In this document: piece by piece, positions 41,170 through 49,814 of the stretch
How the letters are laid out: the number at the start of each line of letters is the position of its first letter
Position numbering within the stretch: the stretch's first letter is position 1
From: Thermofilum sp.
GTDB lineage: Archaea > Thermoproteota > Thermoprotei > Thermofilales > Thermofilaceae
DNA length: 64,000 nt
Reading direction: 5' to 3'
Assembly: GCA_038741495.1 (NCBI GenBank)
Contig: JAVYKX010000001.1
Location: forward strand, 738,918-802,917
Notes under the pieces: model-generated
What the model was told of the DNA's origin: nothing
The model's database searches: none
Seen by the model: the letters and a program-made list of their open reading frames with translations, nothing else
Position numbers and translations under genes: made by a program

Positions 41170-41571
41170 TTAAATAGGTAAGCGCACCGCTGGGGCTTCG
41201 CGAGCGTAGGCGACGTTCGAGTCCGTGGTGACTACCGCCGCGTTCAGCCGCTTAGCCAGGGCGAGGAGGTAGCAGTCCGCTAGCGAGAGTTTCTGCCAGT
41301 GCTTCAGCTTCAGCGCAGCTGCCTCAAGCGTGAGCTGCTCGTCCACCCCTACGACCTTGACGGGGCTGCGCCTGACCAGCGCGTTCCTCGCCAGCGCAGC
41401 TTCCCAGCCGAAAACACGGGCGTAGCTGTAGAGAAACTCTGCCAGGTTCACTTCGCAAACGTAGACCGCGTAGCCGCGCTCGTAAGCTGCTTCAACGTAC
41501 TTCCTCGCATCCTCCCTGCCGGCGAAGTAGAGAGCGAGGACCCCGGCGTCAAGCACGAAACTCTTTCTCAA
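41170..41571 (-). CDS. vapC: VapC toxin, PIN-domain ribonuclease
   Basis: This 133-residue PIN protein has the first Asp in FVLDAGVLALYF, the conserved Glu in CEVNLAEFLYSY, the third acidic site in LSLADCYLLALAK and the fourth in VVTTDSNV. All four metal-binding positions are present, so it should be an active RNase. The start overlaps the AbrB-type antitoxin gene by 23 nt, as in typical VapBC operons. Confidence 0.88.
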   Translation of the reverse strand: MRKSFVLDAGVLALYFAGREDARKYVEAAYERGYAVYVCEVNLAEFLYSYARVFGWEAALARNALVRRSPVKVVGVDEQLTLEAAALKLKHWQKLSLADCYLLALAKRLNAAVVTTDSNVAYAREAPAVRLPI

Positions 41572-41797
41572 GCTCCTCCCTCCTCGCCTCGGAGATCAGC
41601 TTGACCACTTCGAGAGCTTTCTCGCCGTCGATGCCGAACGCTCTCCTCAGATCCAGAGGAGTGAGCAGCCGCACCCCGCTCTCATCCACGACAAGGTCTA
41701 TGTAGGAGCCCTCAGCGATGCCTAGCCTCCTCCTGACAGCCGCGGGGATCACAATGATCCCTTTGCGGTGCACTTTAACCCTATACCTCTCAACCAC
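41549..41797 (-). CDS. vapB: VapB antitoxin, AbrB type
   Basis: From the GTG at 41797 the protein has 82 residues with an AbrB/MazE fold (KVHRKGIIVIPAAVRRRLGI) and an acidic helical tail for toxin binding. The GTG is 27 nt from a TATA element (AACTTATC on this strand, 41821-41828). The 14-bp palindrome at 41826-41839 and a matching half site at 41805-41811 flank it, consistent with autorepression. Confidence 0.85.
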   Translation of the reverse strand: MVERYRVKVHRKGIIVIPAAVRRRLGIAEGSYIDLVVDESGVRLLTPLDLRRAFGIDGEKALEVVKLISEARREELEKEFRA

Positions 41798-41804
41798 GGG
41801 AAAA

Positions 41805-41839
41805 GTTAAACACATCCACTGATAAGTTTAACGTTAAAC
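41805..41839. promoter_or_regulatory. Candidate VapB operator
   Basis: A perfect 14-bp palindrome GTTTAACGTTAAAC occupies 41826-41839 at the TATA/BRE position. A further GTTAAAC half site is at 41805-41811. The rest of the 41840-42108 gap shows nothing I can assign. Confidence 0.45.
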
Positions 41840-42108
41840 CAAGCTTCGAGTCCCCGCACGTGGGCCCTGTCACAGTGGAAACGGCAATCCGTGCTGTTCT
41901 GGTGAGGGCGATGAAGCTAGATGCTCACGTGTGGACTCACGCTGTAGGCTCGCTTGCCGCTGAGCCCGCGTGGTAGTTTCACTCTTCTCCCGCGACGGTA
42001 GAAAAACCCGGGTCCAGCGGGACTGCCTGCCCGCGTTCCAGCTTAGCTTGAGCGTCAGGGATTGTGCACAGCTACTCCACGCTGCCACCAGGGAGGTTGT
42101 CGGCCCAC

Positions 42109-43362
42109 CTAGTTTGCAGCGCTCTTGCTGAGGAGGCTGGAGAACAAGGTGAGGTATCGGCCCACGTGCTTAGTAATCACGAAGTTTTGCCTCACGTGCT
42201 CTCTGCCGGCATCTCCCAGCTTCCTCCTGAGCTCCTCGCTCTTTAGCAGAAGTAAAGCCCTTTCTGCCAGCTCCTCCACGCTCCACGCTGTGAGCCCGGT
42301 GACCCCGTCTAGAACCTGCTTCTTCACCCCGCCGACAGGCCTCGCGACGACCGGGACCTTCTTCCAAAGCATCTCAGTCACCGCGAGGCCGAAGCCCTCT
42401 CTGGTGGCTGTGTGGAGCCCCACCGTGGTCGCCCTCTGGAAAGCGTTCACTTCTAAGTCTCGGACTCCAATCGCATCAGTTAGTATGTGGATTGAGGGGT
42501 CGCCGGCAACGTACTCGAGAACTTTCTCGTAGAACAACGCGCCCTCCGGGTCGTCTCTGGCCATCGAGGATATGAGAAGCAGCTGGACGTCCGGCATGCT
42601 CTTCTTCAGGGTTCTCGCCACGTCTATTGCTGCGAACACGTCCTTCCACGGGTCAAATCTCGCAACCTTCGCCAGCGTCGGCTTGCTCGGATCCACGCCG
42701 AACCTCGAAAGCACCCTCTCCACATCGCTCCGCTCCAGCTCCCGGTTTTTGTCGCTGAGAGGGTCGATGCTCGGCGGCGAGACGTAGGCGCGGTCCGCGA
42801 ACTCCGGCTTCACGTACTCTTCGCTGTGCACAATCACGGCGCTGTAGTAGGGTAGAAGGGTTGACACGCGATTCCAGAAGTTGGGGTTTGGAGCATGGAT
42901 ATCGATATGGCACCTCCAGACCCATACACCCTTCCCGCGCCTGAAAAGGGGGAGAGCCATGGGCTGTGGATCGTGAACGAGCACAATGTCCGCGTCGAGG
43001 TTAAGAATCTCTGCATTGTACTCGTTCCAGCGGAGGTAGGTTCTCCAATCGCTCTCGCTGAGTGAAAGCCTCACGTCGCCCTGAAGCCCATTATGCATCT
43101 TCTTGGTCACCTGGAAGAACTCGTCCTCAGCTTCCAAAACCTCCCAGTAGGCGTCGAGACCTAGAGACCGCATCAGCGGAACCATGCTGTGCAGGATTTC
43201 CGCAACTCCACCGCCATAGGCTGTCGAATTCACGTGTACGATGCTGACGCCCTTCAGTCTCTCTGCAAGCTGCTGAAGCTCCTCGATGTCGCGCAAGCCG
43301 ACAGCGGGGATGTACTCCTCAACTTTTCTCGAGTACCTGGGCTGCGCGCGGATTTCTACCAC
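42109..43362 (-). CDS. treT: Trehalose glycosyltransferring synthase TreT (GT4 family)
   Basis: This 417-residue GT-B fold enzyme has the N-terminal HVNSTAYGGGVAEILHSMVP loop (residues 40-59), the central LVHDPQPMAL and RCHIDIHAPN stretches, and the GT4 E-x7-E motif in REGFGLAVTE near 333-342. TreT reversibly joins or splits trehalose using NDP-glucose and glucose; in Thermococcus it sits in a trehalose/maltose importer operon. Here it is divergent from a sugar-binding protein gene. The GTG at 43362 lies about 28 nt from the shared TATA at 43387-43397. Confidence 0.9.
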   Translation of the reverse strand: MVEIRAQPRYSRKVEEYIPAVGLRDIEELQQLAERLKGVSIVHVNSTAYGGGVAEILHSMVPLMRSLGLDAYWEVLEAEDEFFQVTKKMHNGLQGDVRLSLSESDWRTYLRWNEYNAEILNLDADIVLVHDPQPMALPLFRRGKGVWVWRCHIDIHAPNPNFWNRVSTLLPYYSAVIVHSEEYVKPEFADRAYVSPPSIDPLSDKNRELERSDVERVLSRFGVDPSKPTLAKVARFDPWKDVFAAIDVARTLKKSMPDVQLLLISSMARDDPEGALFYEKVLEYVAGDPSIHILTDAIGVRDLEVNAFQRATTVGLHTATREGFGLAVTEMLWKKVPVVARPVGGVKKQVLDGVTGLTAWSVEELAERALLLLKSEELRRKLGDAGREHVRQNFVITKHVGRYLTLFSSLLSKSAAN

Positions 43363-43386
43363 CTTTCTGTGAAAGTTGAGCGCAAT

Positions 43387-43397
43387 ATTTATATATA
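43387..43397. promoter_or_regulatory. Shared TATA element between treT and sugar-binding protein gene
   Basis: TTTATATATAG (CTATATATAAA on the other strand) is centred about 28 nt from the treT GTG at 43362 and 27 nt from the ATG at 43418. It is the only TATA-like sequence in the 55-nt gap. Confidence 0.5.
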
Positions 43398-43417
43398 GCG
43401 ATCACGATAAAAGTCCG

Positions 43418-44782
43418 ATGAGCGAGAAACAACAGCGGTTGTTACCACTGGCCGCGATAGCGCTTGCCGTCGTGTCGCTTGTAGTTAGCGCGTACGTCTT
43501 GTTGACGGTAACAAGCATTGAGGGGCAGATTGCGGCTTTGGGGATCTCTATCGGCGAGCTCAGGAGAGAGATCGACGCGCTCTCCACTCGAGTCAGCAGA
43601 CTTGAAGGAGCTGCCGGAGCCCCGCCACCCGCACCCTCCGCTCCCGCTAAGGTCAAGCTGGTTGTGATCGGGCCTTGGGCTGGAAAGGAGGCAGAGTACT
43701 TCGATGCTGTGATCAAGGAGTACGTGAGAACGCATCCCAACGTGGAAATCGAGTACAGGACCATGCGAGCAGAGGATGTTGCGGCGATAATGCCGGTTCA
43801 GTTCGCAGCCGGTTTAGCTCCCGGAGACGTGATCTTCGGGTGGGCTTGGTTCATCGCGAAAATGGGTAAGGAAGGGCACCTCGTTGACTTGACCGGCGTG
43901 ATCAACGAGAAAGAGTACGTGCCCGGCATCGTGGACGCGGTGAAAGCGGACGGGAGAGTGTGGGGCGCTCCCTTCACGATGTGGCTTAAGCCGGGCTTCT
44001 GGTATAGGAAGTCATTCTTCGAGAAGAACGGGCTGAGCGAGCCGAAATCCTACAGCGAGTTCGTCGCGCTACTGAGCAAGATCAAGGGTATTCCGGGGGT
44101 GAAAAACCCGATCGCGACTGGTGACGGCGTCGGCTGGCCGATGAGCGACGTCACAGAGCACTTTATAATCGCGTACGGAGGGCCTCAGGTTCAGCTGGAT
44201 CTCATCACGGGCAAGGTCAGGTTCACCGATCCCGTAGTAAGGAGCGTGTTCGTCGACAAGCTTGTCCCGCTGCTGAGAGAGCGCTTCTTCAGCGAACCGA
44301 TCGAGTGGACTACAGCTATACCGAAGTGGTGGGCTGGCGAGTACGGGCTCTACTTCATGGGTACTTGGATCACCGGCATGGTGGACGATCCCAACGACCT
44401 CGACTTCTTCCCACTACCTGAGGCAAAGGGAGTGGTCGGAGGAGCCGATTACTGCTTCATCCCCAAGTACTCTAAGAACGTTGAGGCTGCCCTCGACTTC
44501 GTTAAGTGGCTAGCTACCGAAGGTCAGGGAGTTCACGCGAGCGTTCCGTCCGGAAAAGTTCCAACGTGGACGAAGATCCCGGTTGAAAGGCTCTGGAAGC
44601 CGATGCAGTCCGTGTACACGAAGATTGCTGGCCGCGGGCTCGCAATCCTCCCCGACCTCGACGACTCCATCGGTGGCGACTGGCAGAAGCTGTTCTGGGA
44701 CCAGCTGAAGCTGCTGTGGGTTGACCCCGGCAGAGTGGATGCCGTGCTCTCAACCCTCGAGAGAGCCCAGCCGAAGCCTTAG
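43418..44782 (+). CDS. Extracellular sugar-binding protein (system 2)
   Basis: This 454-residue binding protein has an N-terminal membrane helix (LPLAAIALAVVSLVVSAYVL), a short coiled-coil-like stretch (IAALGISIGELRREIDALST) and then the binding fold from KVKLVVIGPWAGKEAEYF. Conserved features include YGLYFMGTWITGM and VEAALDFVKWLATEG. The coiled coil between anchor and binding domain is unusual and may lift the domain or oligomerise it. It heads the operon for importer 2. The frame upstream of 43418 overlaps the promoter and is not used. Confidence 0.9.
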   Translation: MSEKQQRLLPLAAIALAVVSLVVSAYVLLTVTSIEGQIAALGISIGELRREIDALSTRVSRLEGAAGAPPPAPSAPAKVKLVVIGPWAGKEAEYFDAVIKEYVRTHPNVEIEYRTMRAEDVAAIMPVQFAAGLAPGDVIFGWAWFIAKMGKEGHLVDLTGVINEKEYVPGIVDAVKADGRVWGAPFTMWLKPGFWYRKSFFEKNGLSEPKSYSEFVALLSKIKGIPGVKNPIATGDGVGWPMSDVTEHFIIAYGGPQVQLDLITGKVRFTDPVVRSVFVDKLVPLLRERFFSEPIEWTTAIPKWWAGEYGLYFMGTWITGMVDDPNDLDFFPLPEAKGVVGGADYCFIPKYSKNVEAALDFVKWLATEGQGVHASVPSGKVPTWTKIPVERLWKPMQSVYTKIAGRGLAILPDLDDSIGGDWQKLFWDQLKLLWVDPGRVDAVLSTLERAQPKP

Positions 44783-44825
44783 GTAAAGAAGTGAGGGTGA
44801 AAAAATAAGAGAAAGTTTCTTTACC
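44782..44825 (+). terminator. Intercistronic stem-loop after sugar-binding protein gene
   Basis: Perfect 9-nt arms GGTAAAGAA and TTCTTTACC enclose a 26-nt A-rich loop between the binding-protein stop and the permease start. It may stabilise the upstream mRNA or partly stop transcription, giving more binding protein than permease. Confidence 0.45.
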
Positions 44826-44846
44826 AAGATTACTCGGTGGGGGTTT

Positions 44847-45740
44847 TTGCCTTCCGGAACCTTTAGGGACCTGGTAGTCCTGCTCGGGCTGCCTCTTGCG
44901 GTGCTGTCCATCTGGGTGTTATACCCCATAGCGGCGACAGTCGTTATCAGCTTATCCTCGAGCAGTGGGCTTACCCTAGATAACTACGTGGGAGTTCTGA
45001 GCGAGCAGATACCGCTAAAGGCACTGGTGCTGCTAGACCCAGGACCCTACCCGCCCTGGGGCGCTCTAGTTCACAACGCTGTCTGGATTCTCATAGCAGT
45101 TCCCGCGGTTGTCTTCCTCGGGCTCGTGATCGCGTATCTGATCCGTGACGTGCCCGGCTCGAGCGTGATCGCCGGTGTGGTATTCATCGGCATGGTGCTT
45201 CCAGGCGTGGTGAGCGGTCTAGTGATCCGCTTCATGTTCGACGGCGATATCGGGATATTTCCGAAGATTTTCAGCGCACTAGGCATCCCGTCCTTCTCGA
45301 AAACGTGGACGATCTACCCGCAGACCTCCCTGCTAGCTTTAATCCTAGGCTCTATCTGGTTGTGGCTGGGCTTCAGCGTGACGCTTTACCTCGCGGGGCT
45401 TGAATCGATCCCCAAAAGCGTGATCGAAGCTGCAGTGATCGACGGGGCTTCGGACTGGGAGATCTTCGCCAAGGTAGTGGCGCCGCAGCTGAAGCCAGTG
45501 ATGCTCGTCGTCGCGCTCATGACTATCATGTGGGTGCTCAAGATCTTCGACATCGTGTACGTGGTGACGGGAGGCGGTCCCGGGGGCTCCTCAACGGTTC
45601 TCGCGCTAGTAATGTACAACTACTTCGCGGCAGCGCTGGAGTATGGGAAAGCGTCCGCGGTCGCGGTGTTCCTAGCTCTCATCACGCTCATCCCCGCTGC
45701 TTGGTACGTTAGAACCCTTCTCAGGGGTGAGCAGGCGTGA
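44847..45740 (+). CDS. Sugar ABC transporter permease, MalF-like (system 2)
   Basis: This 297-residue protein has six membrane helices with the EAA loop VIEAAVIDGASDWEIFAKVV and the downstream motif FDIVYVVTGGGPGGSS. The TTG start at 44847 is preceded by GGTGGGGG at suitable spacing. It overlaps the MalG-like gene by 4 nt. With the upstream binding protein and divergent treT it probably imports trehalose or a related disaccharide, inferred from the Thermococcus TMBP operon layout. Confidence 0.9.
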   Translation: MPSGTFRDLVVLLGLPLAVLSIWVLYPIAATVVISLSSSSGLTLDNYVGVLSEQIPLKALVLLDPGPYPPWGALVHNAVWILIAVPAVVFLGLVIAYLIRDVPGSSVIAGVVFIGMVLPGVVSGLVIRFMFDGDIGIFPKIFSALGIPSFSKTWTIYPQTSLLALILGSIWLWLGFSVTLYLAGLESIPKSVIEAAVIDGASDWEIFAKVVAPQLKPVMLVVALMTIMWVLKIFDIVYVVTGGGPGGSSTVLALVMYNYFAAALEYGKASAVAVFLALITLIPAAWYVRTLLRGEQA

Positions 45741-46573
45741 AGAGGACTCAGCCGATGAAACTCGCTAAAACCCTACTGCTCTGGCTATTCGCCGCGCTCT
45801 GGCTCCTACCTTTCGCCGCACTCATCGTCATGTCGGTTAAACCGTACACCGAAGTTATCCTGCAGGGGTGGTGGACGCTCAGCGGAAGCTACTCGCTGAA
45901 GAACTACGCCGAAGTGCTCTTCAACCCCTGGTACGACTTCGCCTTAGGATTCCGAAACTCTCTCACGATAGCAGCGCTCAGCACTATGCTACCCGTAGCC
46001 CTGGCTGCGATGATGGCCTACACACTCACGTACATTCCCCTAAGGTACAGGACGGCTCTCTTCATCGCTATCCTCTTCATGATGTCAGTCCCGCAGCAGA
46101 TGGTAGTCATCCCGCTCTTCATCCTCTACTCCAGAGTAGGCCTGCTCGACCAGCTCCTCGGCCTAATCCTCCTTCACAGCGCTTGGGGGACGCCGTGGAT
46201 CACCTTCTTTATGAGGAACTACTTCCGACTAATCCCAACCAGCCTAGTAGAAGCAGCTAGGATCGACGGGGCCTCCGAGCTCACCATCTTGTGGAGGATC
46301 CTGATCCCCGTGAGCTTGCCGGCCCTACTAGCAGCCTCAGCAATCCAGTTCACGTGGGTCTGGGGAGACTTCTTCTACGCGCTCGTCTTCCTACCCTCTC
46401 CTTCCAACTACGTGGTCACCCAGAGACTCGCCCTGCTAAAGGGGGAGTACCACATCGACTGGGGTCTCCTCAGCGCTGGCTCGATCATAGCTATGCTCCC
46501 TCCCCTGCTCGTCTACGTACTTCTGAGAAGGTTCTACATCAGGGGCTTCGTCGGCTGGGGCGTCAAGGGCTAG
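45737..46573 (+). CDS. Sugar ABC transporter permease, MalG-like (system 2)
   Basis: This 278-residue protein has six membrane helices with the EAA loop LVEAARIDGASELTILWRIL and the C-terminal MalG-type FYIRGFVGWGVKG. The start GTG overlaps the previous stop and has GGGGTGAGC upstream. No ATPase follows; the next gene is the convergent trmB, whose end is 23 nt away. A shared MalK-type ATPase elsewhere in the genome must energise both importers. Confidence 0.9.
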   Translation: MKRTQPMKLAKTLLLWLFAALWLLPFAALIVMSVKPYTEVILQGWWTLSGSYSLKNYAEVLFNPWYDFALGFRNSLTIAALSTMLPVALAAMMAYTLTYIPLRYRTALFIAILFMMSVPQQMVVIPLFILYSRVGLLDQLLGLILLHSAWGTPWITFFMRNYFRLIPTSLVEAARIDGASELTILWRILIPVSLPALLAASAIQFTWVWGDFFYALVFLPSPSNYVVTQRLALLKGEYHIDWGLLSAGSIIAMLPPLLVYVLLRRFYIRGFVGWGVKG

Positions 46574-46595
46574 CTCGCCCGAAAAGCTGTGATTG

Positions 46596-47624
46596 CTAAG
46601 CCTCGCACCTGAGCCTAAAAACCTTCCCTTCTATATCCTCGGATAAAGTGCCGATCCAGCCTACCCTAACAGCACCCCCGCTGGACGACTGGATCAGGAG
46701 AGACATGACCACCCCCTTCCCGTTCTCAAGGAACGCGGATACCCCTCCAGAGACCCTGGTAGGGGCACCGCTACGCCTGTCCACGCCTTCTACTACGACC
46801 TGTAGATTGGGGCAGCGAAGCTTCTCCAGCTCCCGGATCAACCAGATGCAAGTCGTCATCAACTCCTCTCCAGCTGTGAGCGTGAAAGTTTTCCTCTCCT
46901 CGCTCACTCTCCAAAGGGCGTGGTAGAAGAAGTCGTTAAGCACCCTCATGAGCCCTGTGCCTGTGATCTCGAGCGCTGAAGTCTCACTCACGAGAAGACC
47001 CACGGAGGAATCAACTACGAGAACCGGCATCACAGGCACCCCCCTCACGCAAACGGAGGCCGAAGGGATCTTGAGGATAGCACTCGGAGGCTCACCGTAG
47101 GAGACAACGGCGATAGCCCTTCTCGGCTTTAGCCCGGAGAGCCTAGCCAGCGAGGGAGCTAGCTGCTCGAGAAAGCGCGGGTCGCCAGCAAGTAGCACGT
47201 CGAGCTGAGCACCCTCAATAATCCTCCGAGCCCTGTTCACGATCTCCCTCCTGTTCCTCAGAAGCTTTACCCCCTCCCCTCCCCCCTCCACCCGGCGGTA
47301 GCGCTCCTCCAGAGCCCTCACAACAGCATCCTTGCTGCGCTGTAGCTTCAGCACAGTCGAGCTGTAGAGGATGTCTACAGCTACTCGCGGGTCCACGGCG
47401 CGGTAGCGCCTAGGCTTTTCAAGAATTATTTCCACAAGCCCCCTGCTCGCCAGCGACTCCAGCGTGCTGTAAACCCTAGGCTGTGGTATGCCTGTAAGCC
47501 TCACGATCTCGGAAGCTGTCCTGGCGCTGCCGTCCGCGAGAGCTACGTATACTCTCGCCTCGTAGGGAGTAAGCCCTAAATCCTCGAGAGCTCTCCACGC
47601 GTCTTCTAGCTCTGCGAAATTCAC
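46596..47624 (-). CDS. trmB: TrmB-family sugar-responsive transcription regulator
   Basis: From the GTG at 47624 the protein has 342 residues, close to characterised TrmB. The winged helix covers LGLTPYEARVYVAL, ASEIVRLTGIPQPRVYSTLE and GLVEIILEKPRRYRAVDP (residues 12-72). A coiled linker follows and then the sugar-binding domain. The long upstream extension of the frame is not protein-like. AACTTATC centred about 28 nt upstream is the TATA box. TrmB controls maltose/trehalose uptake in Thermococcales, and its place between two importers and glucan genes suggests it controls them here. Confidence 0.88.
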   Translation of the reverse strand: MNFAELEDAWRALEDLGLTPYEARVYVALADGSARTASEIVRLTGIPQPRVYSTLESLASRGLVEIILEKPRRYRAVDPRVAVDILYSSTVLKLQRSKDAVVRALEERYRRVEGGGEGVKLLRNRREIVNRARRIIEGAQLDVLLAGDPRFLEQLAPSLARLSGLKPRRAIAVVSYGEPPSAILKIPSASVCVRGVPVMPVLVVDSSVGLLVSETSALEITGTGLMRVLNDFFYHALWRVSEERKTFTLTAGEELMTTCIWLIRELEKLRCPNLQVVVEGVDRRSGAPTRVSGGVSAFLENGKGVVMSLLIQSSSGGAVRVGWIGTLSEDIEGKVFRLRCEA

Positions 47625-47878
47625 GCATAAATGCTGAACACCATGTAGATAAGTTATTTGAGCCATGCTCGAGAGCTCTACTAGCCGTATCGCGTAGCTC
47701 ATCTCGGTAAAAGTACAGAGGGTGGTTTCCGAGCACTTTCTGCTCCAGCGACCGGTAGCCACACCCACTTTCCCAAGCTCTTCGCACAATAAAAGCCATC
47801 CAGCTAGCTTTGCAGGCAACCTACCTCGCTCTGCAGAGTGCCAAGCCGTGAGCCGGCGCAGCGGTCGGGTAGGAGGGT

Positions 47879-49453
47879 TCATAAAACCGGGATCGTGTAC
47901 CTTTCCAGGACTTCCTCGAACTCTTCGCGGAGCATCCTCATGGCCTTTGGGAGGAAGCGCATGATCGCCGATGCTGTGACGCCGTCTTCTCCGAGAGCCT
48001 CGGCTGCGAGGTCGCCCGCGAGGCCGTGCACGAAGACCCCCATCCGGGCTGCTTCGACGATGCCGAGCCCGAGGCCGTACATCGCGGCAATCGTGCCGGT
48101 GAGCACGTCGCCCGAGCCTGCGGTCGCCATGCCGGGGTTACCGGTGAGGTTCACGTACACGCGCCCGTCAGGCGTGCCGATGAGCGTGTGAGCACCCTTA
48201 AGAACGATGACTGCGTTGAAGTCTGCGGCCGCGCGGCGCAGGACAGAGACCTTATCCTTCTTCACTTCCTCGACGGAGAGGCCTGTGAGGCGGGACATCT
48301 CGCCGAGGTGGGGGGTGAGGATGGTGGGCGCTTCCCTGGACTTCACGCACTCCGGCTTCCTCGCTACCGCGGTGATGCCGTCGCCGTCCACGATGACGGG
48401 CTTGCTCACCTTCGACACGAGGTCGGCTGCGAGCCTCAAGGTCTCCTCGCTCGTGGAGAGGCCGGGGCCCACAGCCACGATGTCCGACTGCTCCGCCAGC
48501 TCGAGCAGCCTGTGTAGGTTGCTGTACGCGATGCTCCCGCTCGGCGTCTCCTCCAGCGGGATGTACACGACCTCGCTGCCCCTCGAGCCCAGGTGGGGGA
48601 CGATGCTCCTCACGGTAGCGAGCCGGGAGTAGCCTCCGCCCGCCTTCAGGAAGCTCATAGACGCGAGGTAGGGCGCCCCGAGGTAGCCGGCAGCCCCAGC
48701 GACGAAGAGCGCTTTCCCGTAGTCCCCCTTGTGCGTGTCAGGCCTCCTGGGGGGCAGGGGCAACGGGTCGTTCGTCTCCACCTTGATCCTCTCGTCCTCC
48801 AGGAGCTGCGGCGGGTAGGAGAGCCGGGCCACGCAGAGGAGCCCGCTGTGCTCCGCGCCCGGGTAGATGAGGTTGCCCAGCTTCGGGAGCCCGCACGCGA
48901 CAGTGTAGTCTGCGCTCACCGCAACCCCCAGCACCTGCCCCGTGTCCGCGTCGATGCCCGAGGGTACGTCGACGCTGACCACTAGAGCTCCGGACTCGTT
49001 GATGAGCTCAACCACGCGCTTGTAGAGCCCCTCCAGCGGCCGCTTGAGGCCCACTCCGAACAGCGCGTCCACGACGGCATCCGCCTCCGCGAGGCTCCCG
49101 GCAAGCTCCTCAAGGCTCTCCTCGCTCACCCAGCGGGCAGGGATGCCGGCTCTACGCACCCTCTCCAGGTTCAGCCTGGTGAGCTCGGCGAGCCTACCCT
49201 CCTCTCCCACCACGAAAACCTCGACTTCAGCCCCCATGCTGTGCAGAACGCGAGCAGCTACGAGGCCGTCGCCACCGTTGTGCCCGGGACCCGCGACGAC
49301 AACGACCAGCGAGCCCGCAGCCCCGAGAACGTTCTCGATGAGCCGCGCAACCGCAGCGCCCGCGTGCTCCATGAGGATCTCGCTCGTCAAACCGTAGAGC
49401 TCGGCAGCCTCCCTGTCGATCCTCCGGATATCCTCAGCGCTGGCGACTTTCAC
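47879..49453 (-). CDS. nnr: Bifunctional NAD(P)H-hydrate epimerase/dehydratase Nnr
   Basis: This 524-residue fusion enzyme repairs hydrated NAD(P)H. The N-terminal epimerase (YjeF_N, about 1-215) shows GPGHNGGDGLVAARVL and DVPSGIDADTG. The C-terminal kinase-like dehydratase (YjeF_C, about 230-510) shows VAGAAGYLGAPYLAS, VGPGLS, TPHLGEMSRL and GNPGMATAGSGDVLTG. The GTG at 49453 lies about 25 nt after TATA TTTTTATAG. Heat speeds NAD(P)H hydration, so the enzyme is expected in thermophiles. The 49454-49814 gap downstream of its promoter holds only the palindrome noted at 49655-49679. Confidence 0.93.
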   Translation of the reverse strand: MKVASAEDIRRIDREAAELYGLTSEILMEHAGAAVARLIENVLGAAGSLVVVVAGPGHNGGDGLVAARVLHSMGAEVEVFVVGEEGRLAELTRLNLERVRRAGIPARWVSEESLEELAGSLAEADAVVDALFGVGLKRPLEGLYKRVVELINESGALVVSVDVPSGIDADTGQVLGVAVSADYTVACGLPKLGNLIYPGAEHSGLLCVARLSYPPQLLEDERIKVETNDPLPLPPRRPDTHKGDYGKALFVAGAAGYLGAPYLASMSFLKAGGGYSRLATVRSIVPHLGSRGSEVVYIPLEETPSGSIAYSNLHRLLELAEQSDIVAVGPGLSTSEETLRLAADLVSKVSKPVIVDGDGITAVARKPECVKSREAPTILTPHLGEMSRLTGLSVEEVKKDKVSVLRRAAADFNAVIVLKGAHTLIGTPDGRVYVNLTGNPGMATAGSGDVLTGTIAAMYGLGLGIVEAARMGVFVHGLAGDLAAEALGEDGVTASAIMRFLPKAMRMLREEFEEVLERYTIPVL

Positions 49454-49654
49454 GTGCAGCCTACACGGCGTCTCTATAAAAAGTGTGTGAGCACGCTAGC
49501 CCAGCAGCCACCCTGCAGCCCGCCTCAGAGCGCTTTCAGCAAGTCGCGGGGAAACTGCCGCGAAAACCCTCCAAGCACTCGAGCTTCCAGCGGCGCTACC
49601 AGGCAGCCCCACACCGCTCAGGGCAGCTGAACGCAGCTCTCGCTTTTCAGTATA

Positions 49655-49679
49655 CTTACGCCAGTGCTGCGTAAGCACT
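49655..49679. repeat. Nested inverted repeats in intergenic gap
   Basis: CTTACGC and GCGTAAG (49655-49661 and 49669-49675) form one perfect pair. AGTGCT and AGCACT (49663-49668 and 49674-49679) form an overlapping alternative. A GTG-initiated open frame begins at 49684 and a TATA-like AGTATACTT lies at 49649-49657, but I do not call that frame a gene. Confidence 0.4.
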
Positions 49680-49814
49680 TAGCGTGGCGAAGAAAGCGAT
49701 CGCATTGGAGGTTACTGCGTTCTCGCCGAAGAGGGGGATGGGCTATAGGATCGTGAAAGAGGCTGGTCGAGCTCGAGGAGGGCTCGGGCAGGGGGCTTGG
49801 GGTGAGCTGGCTTT

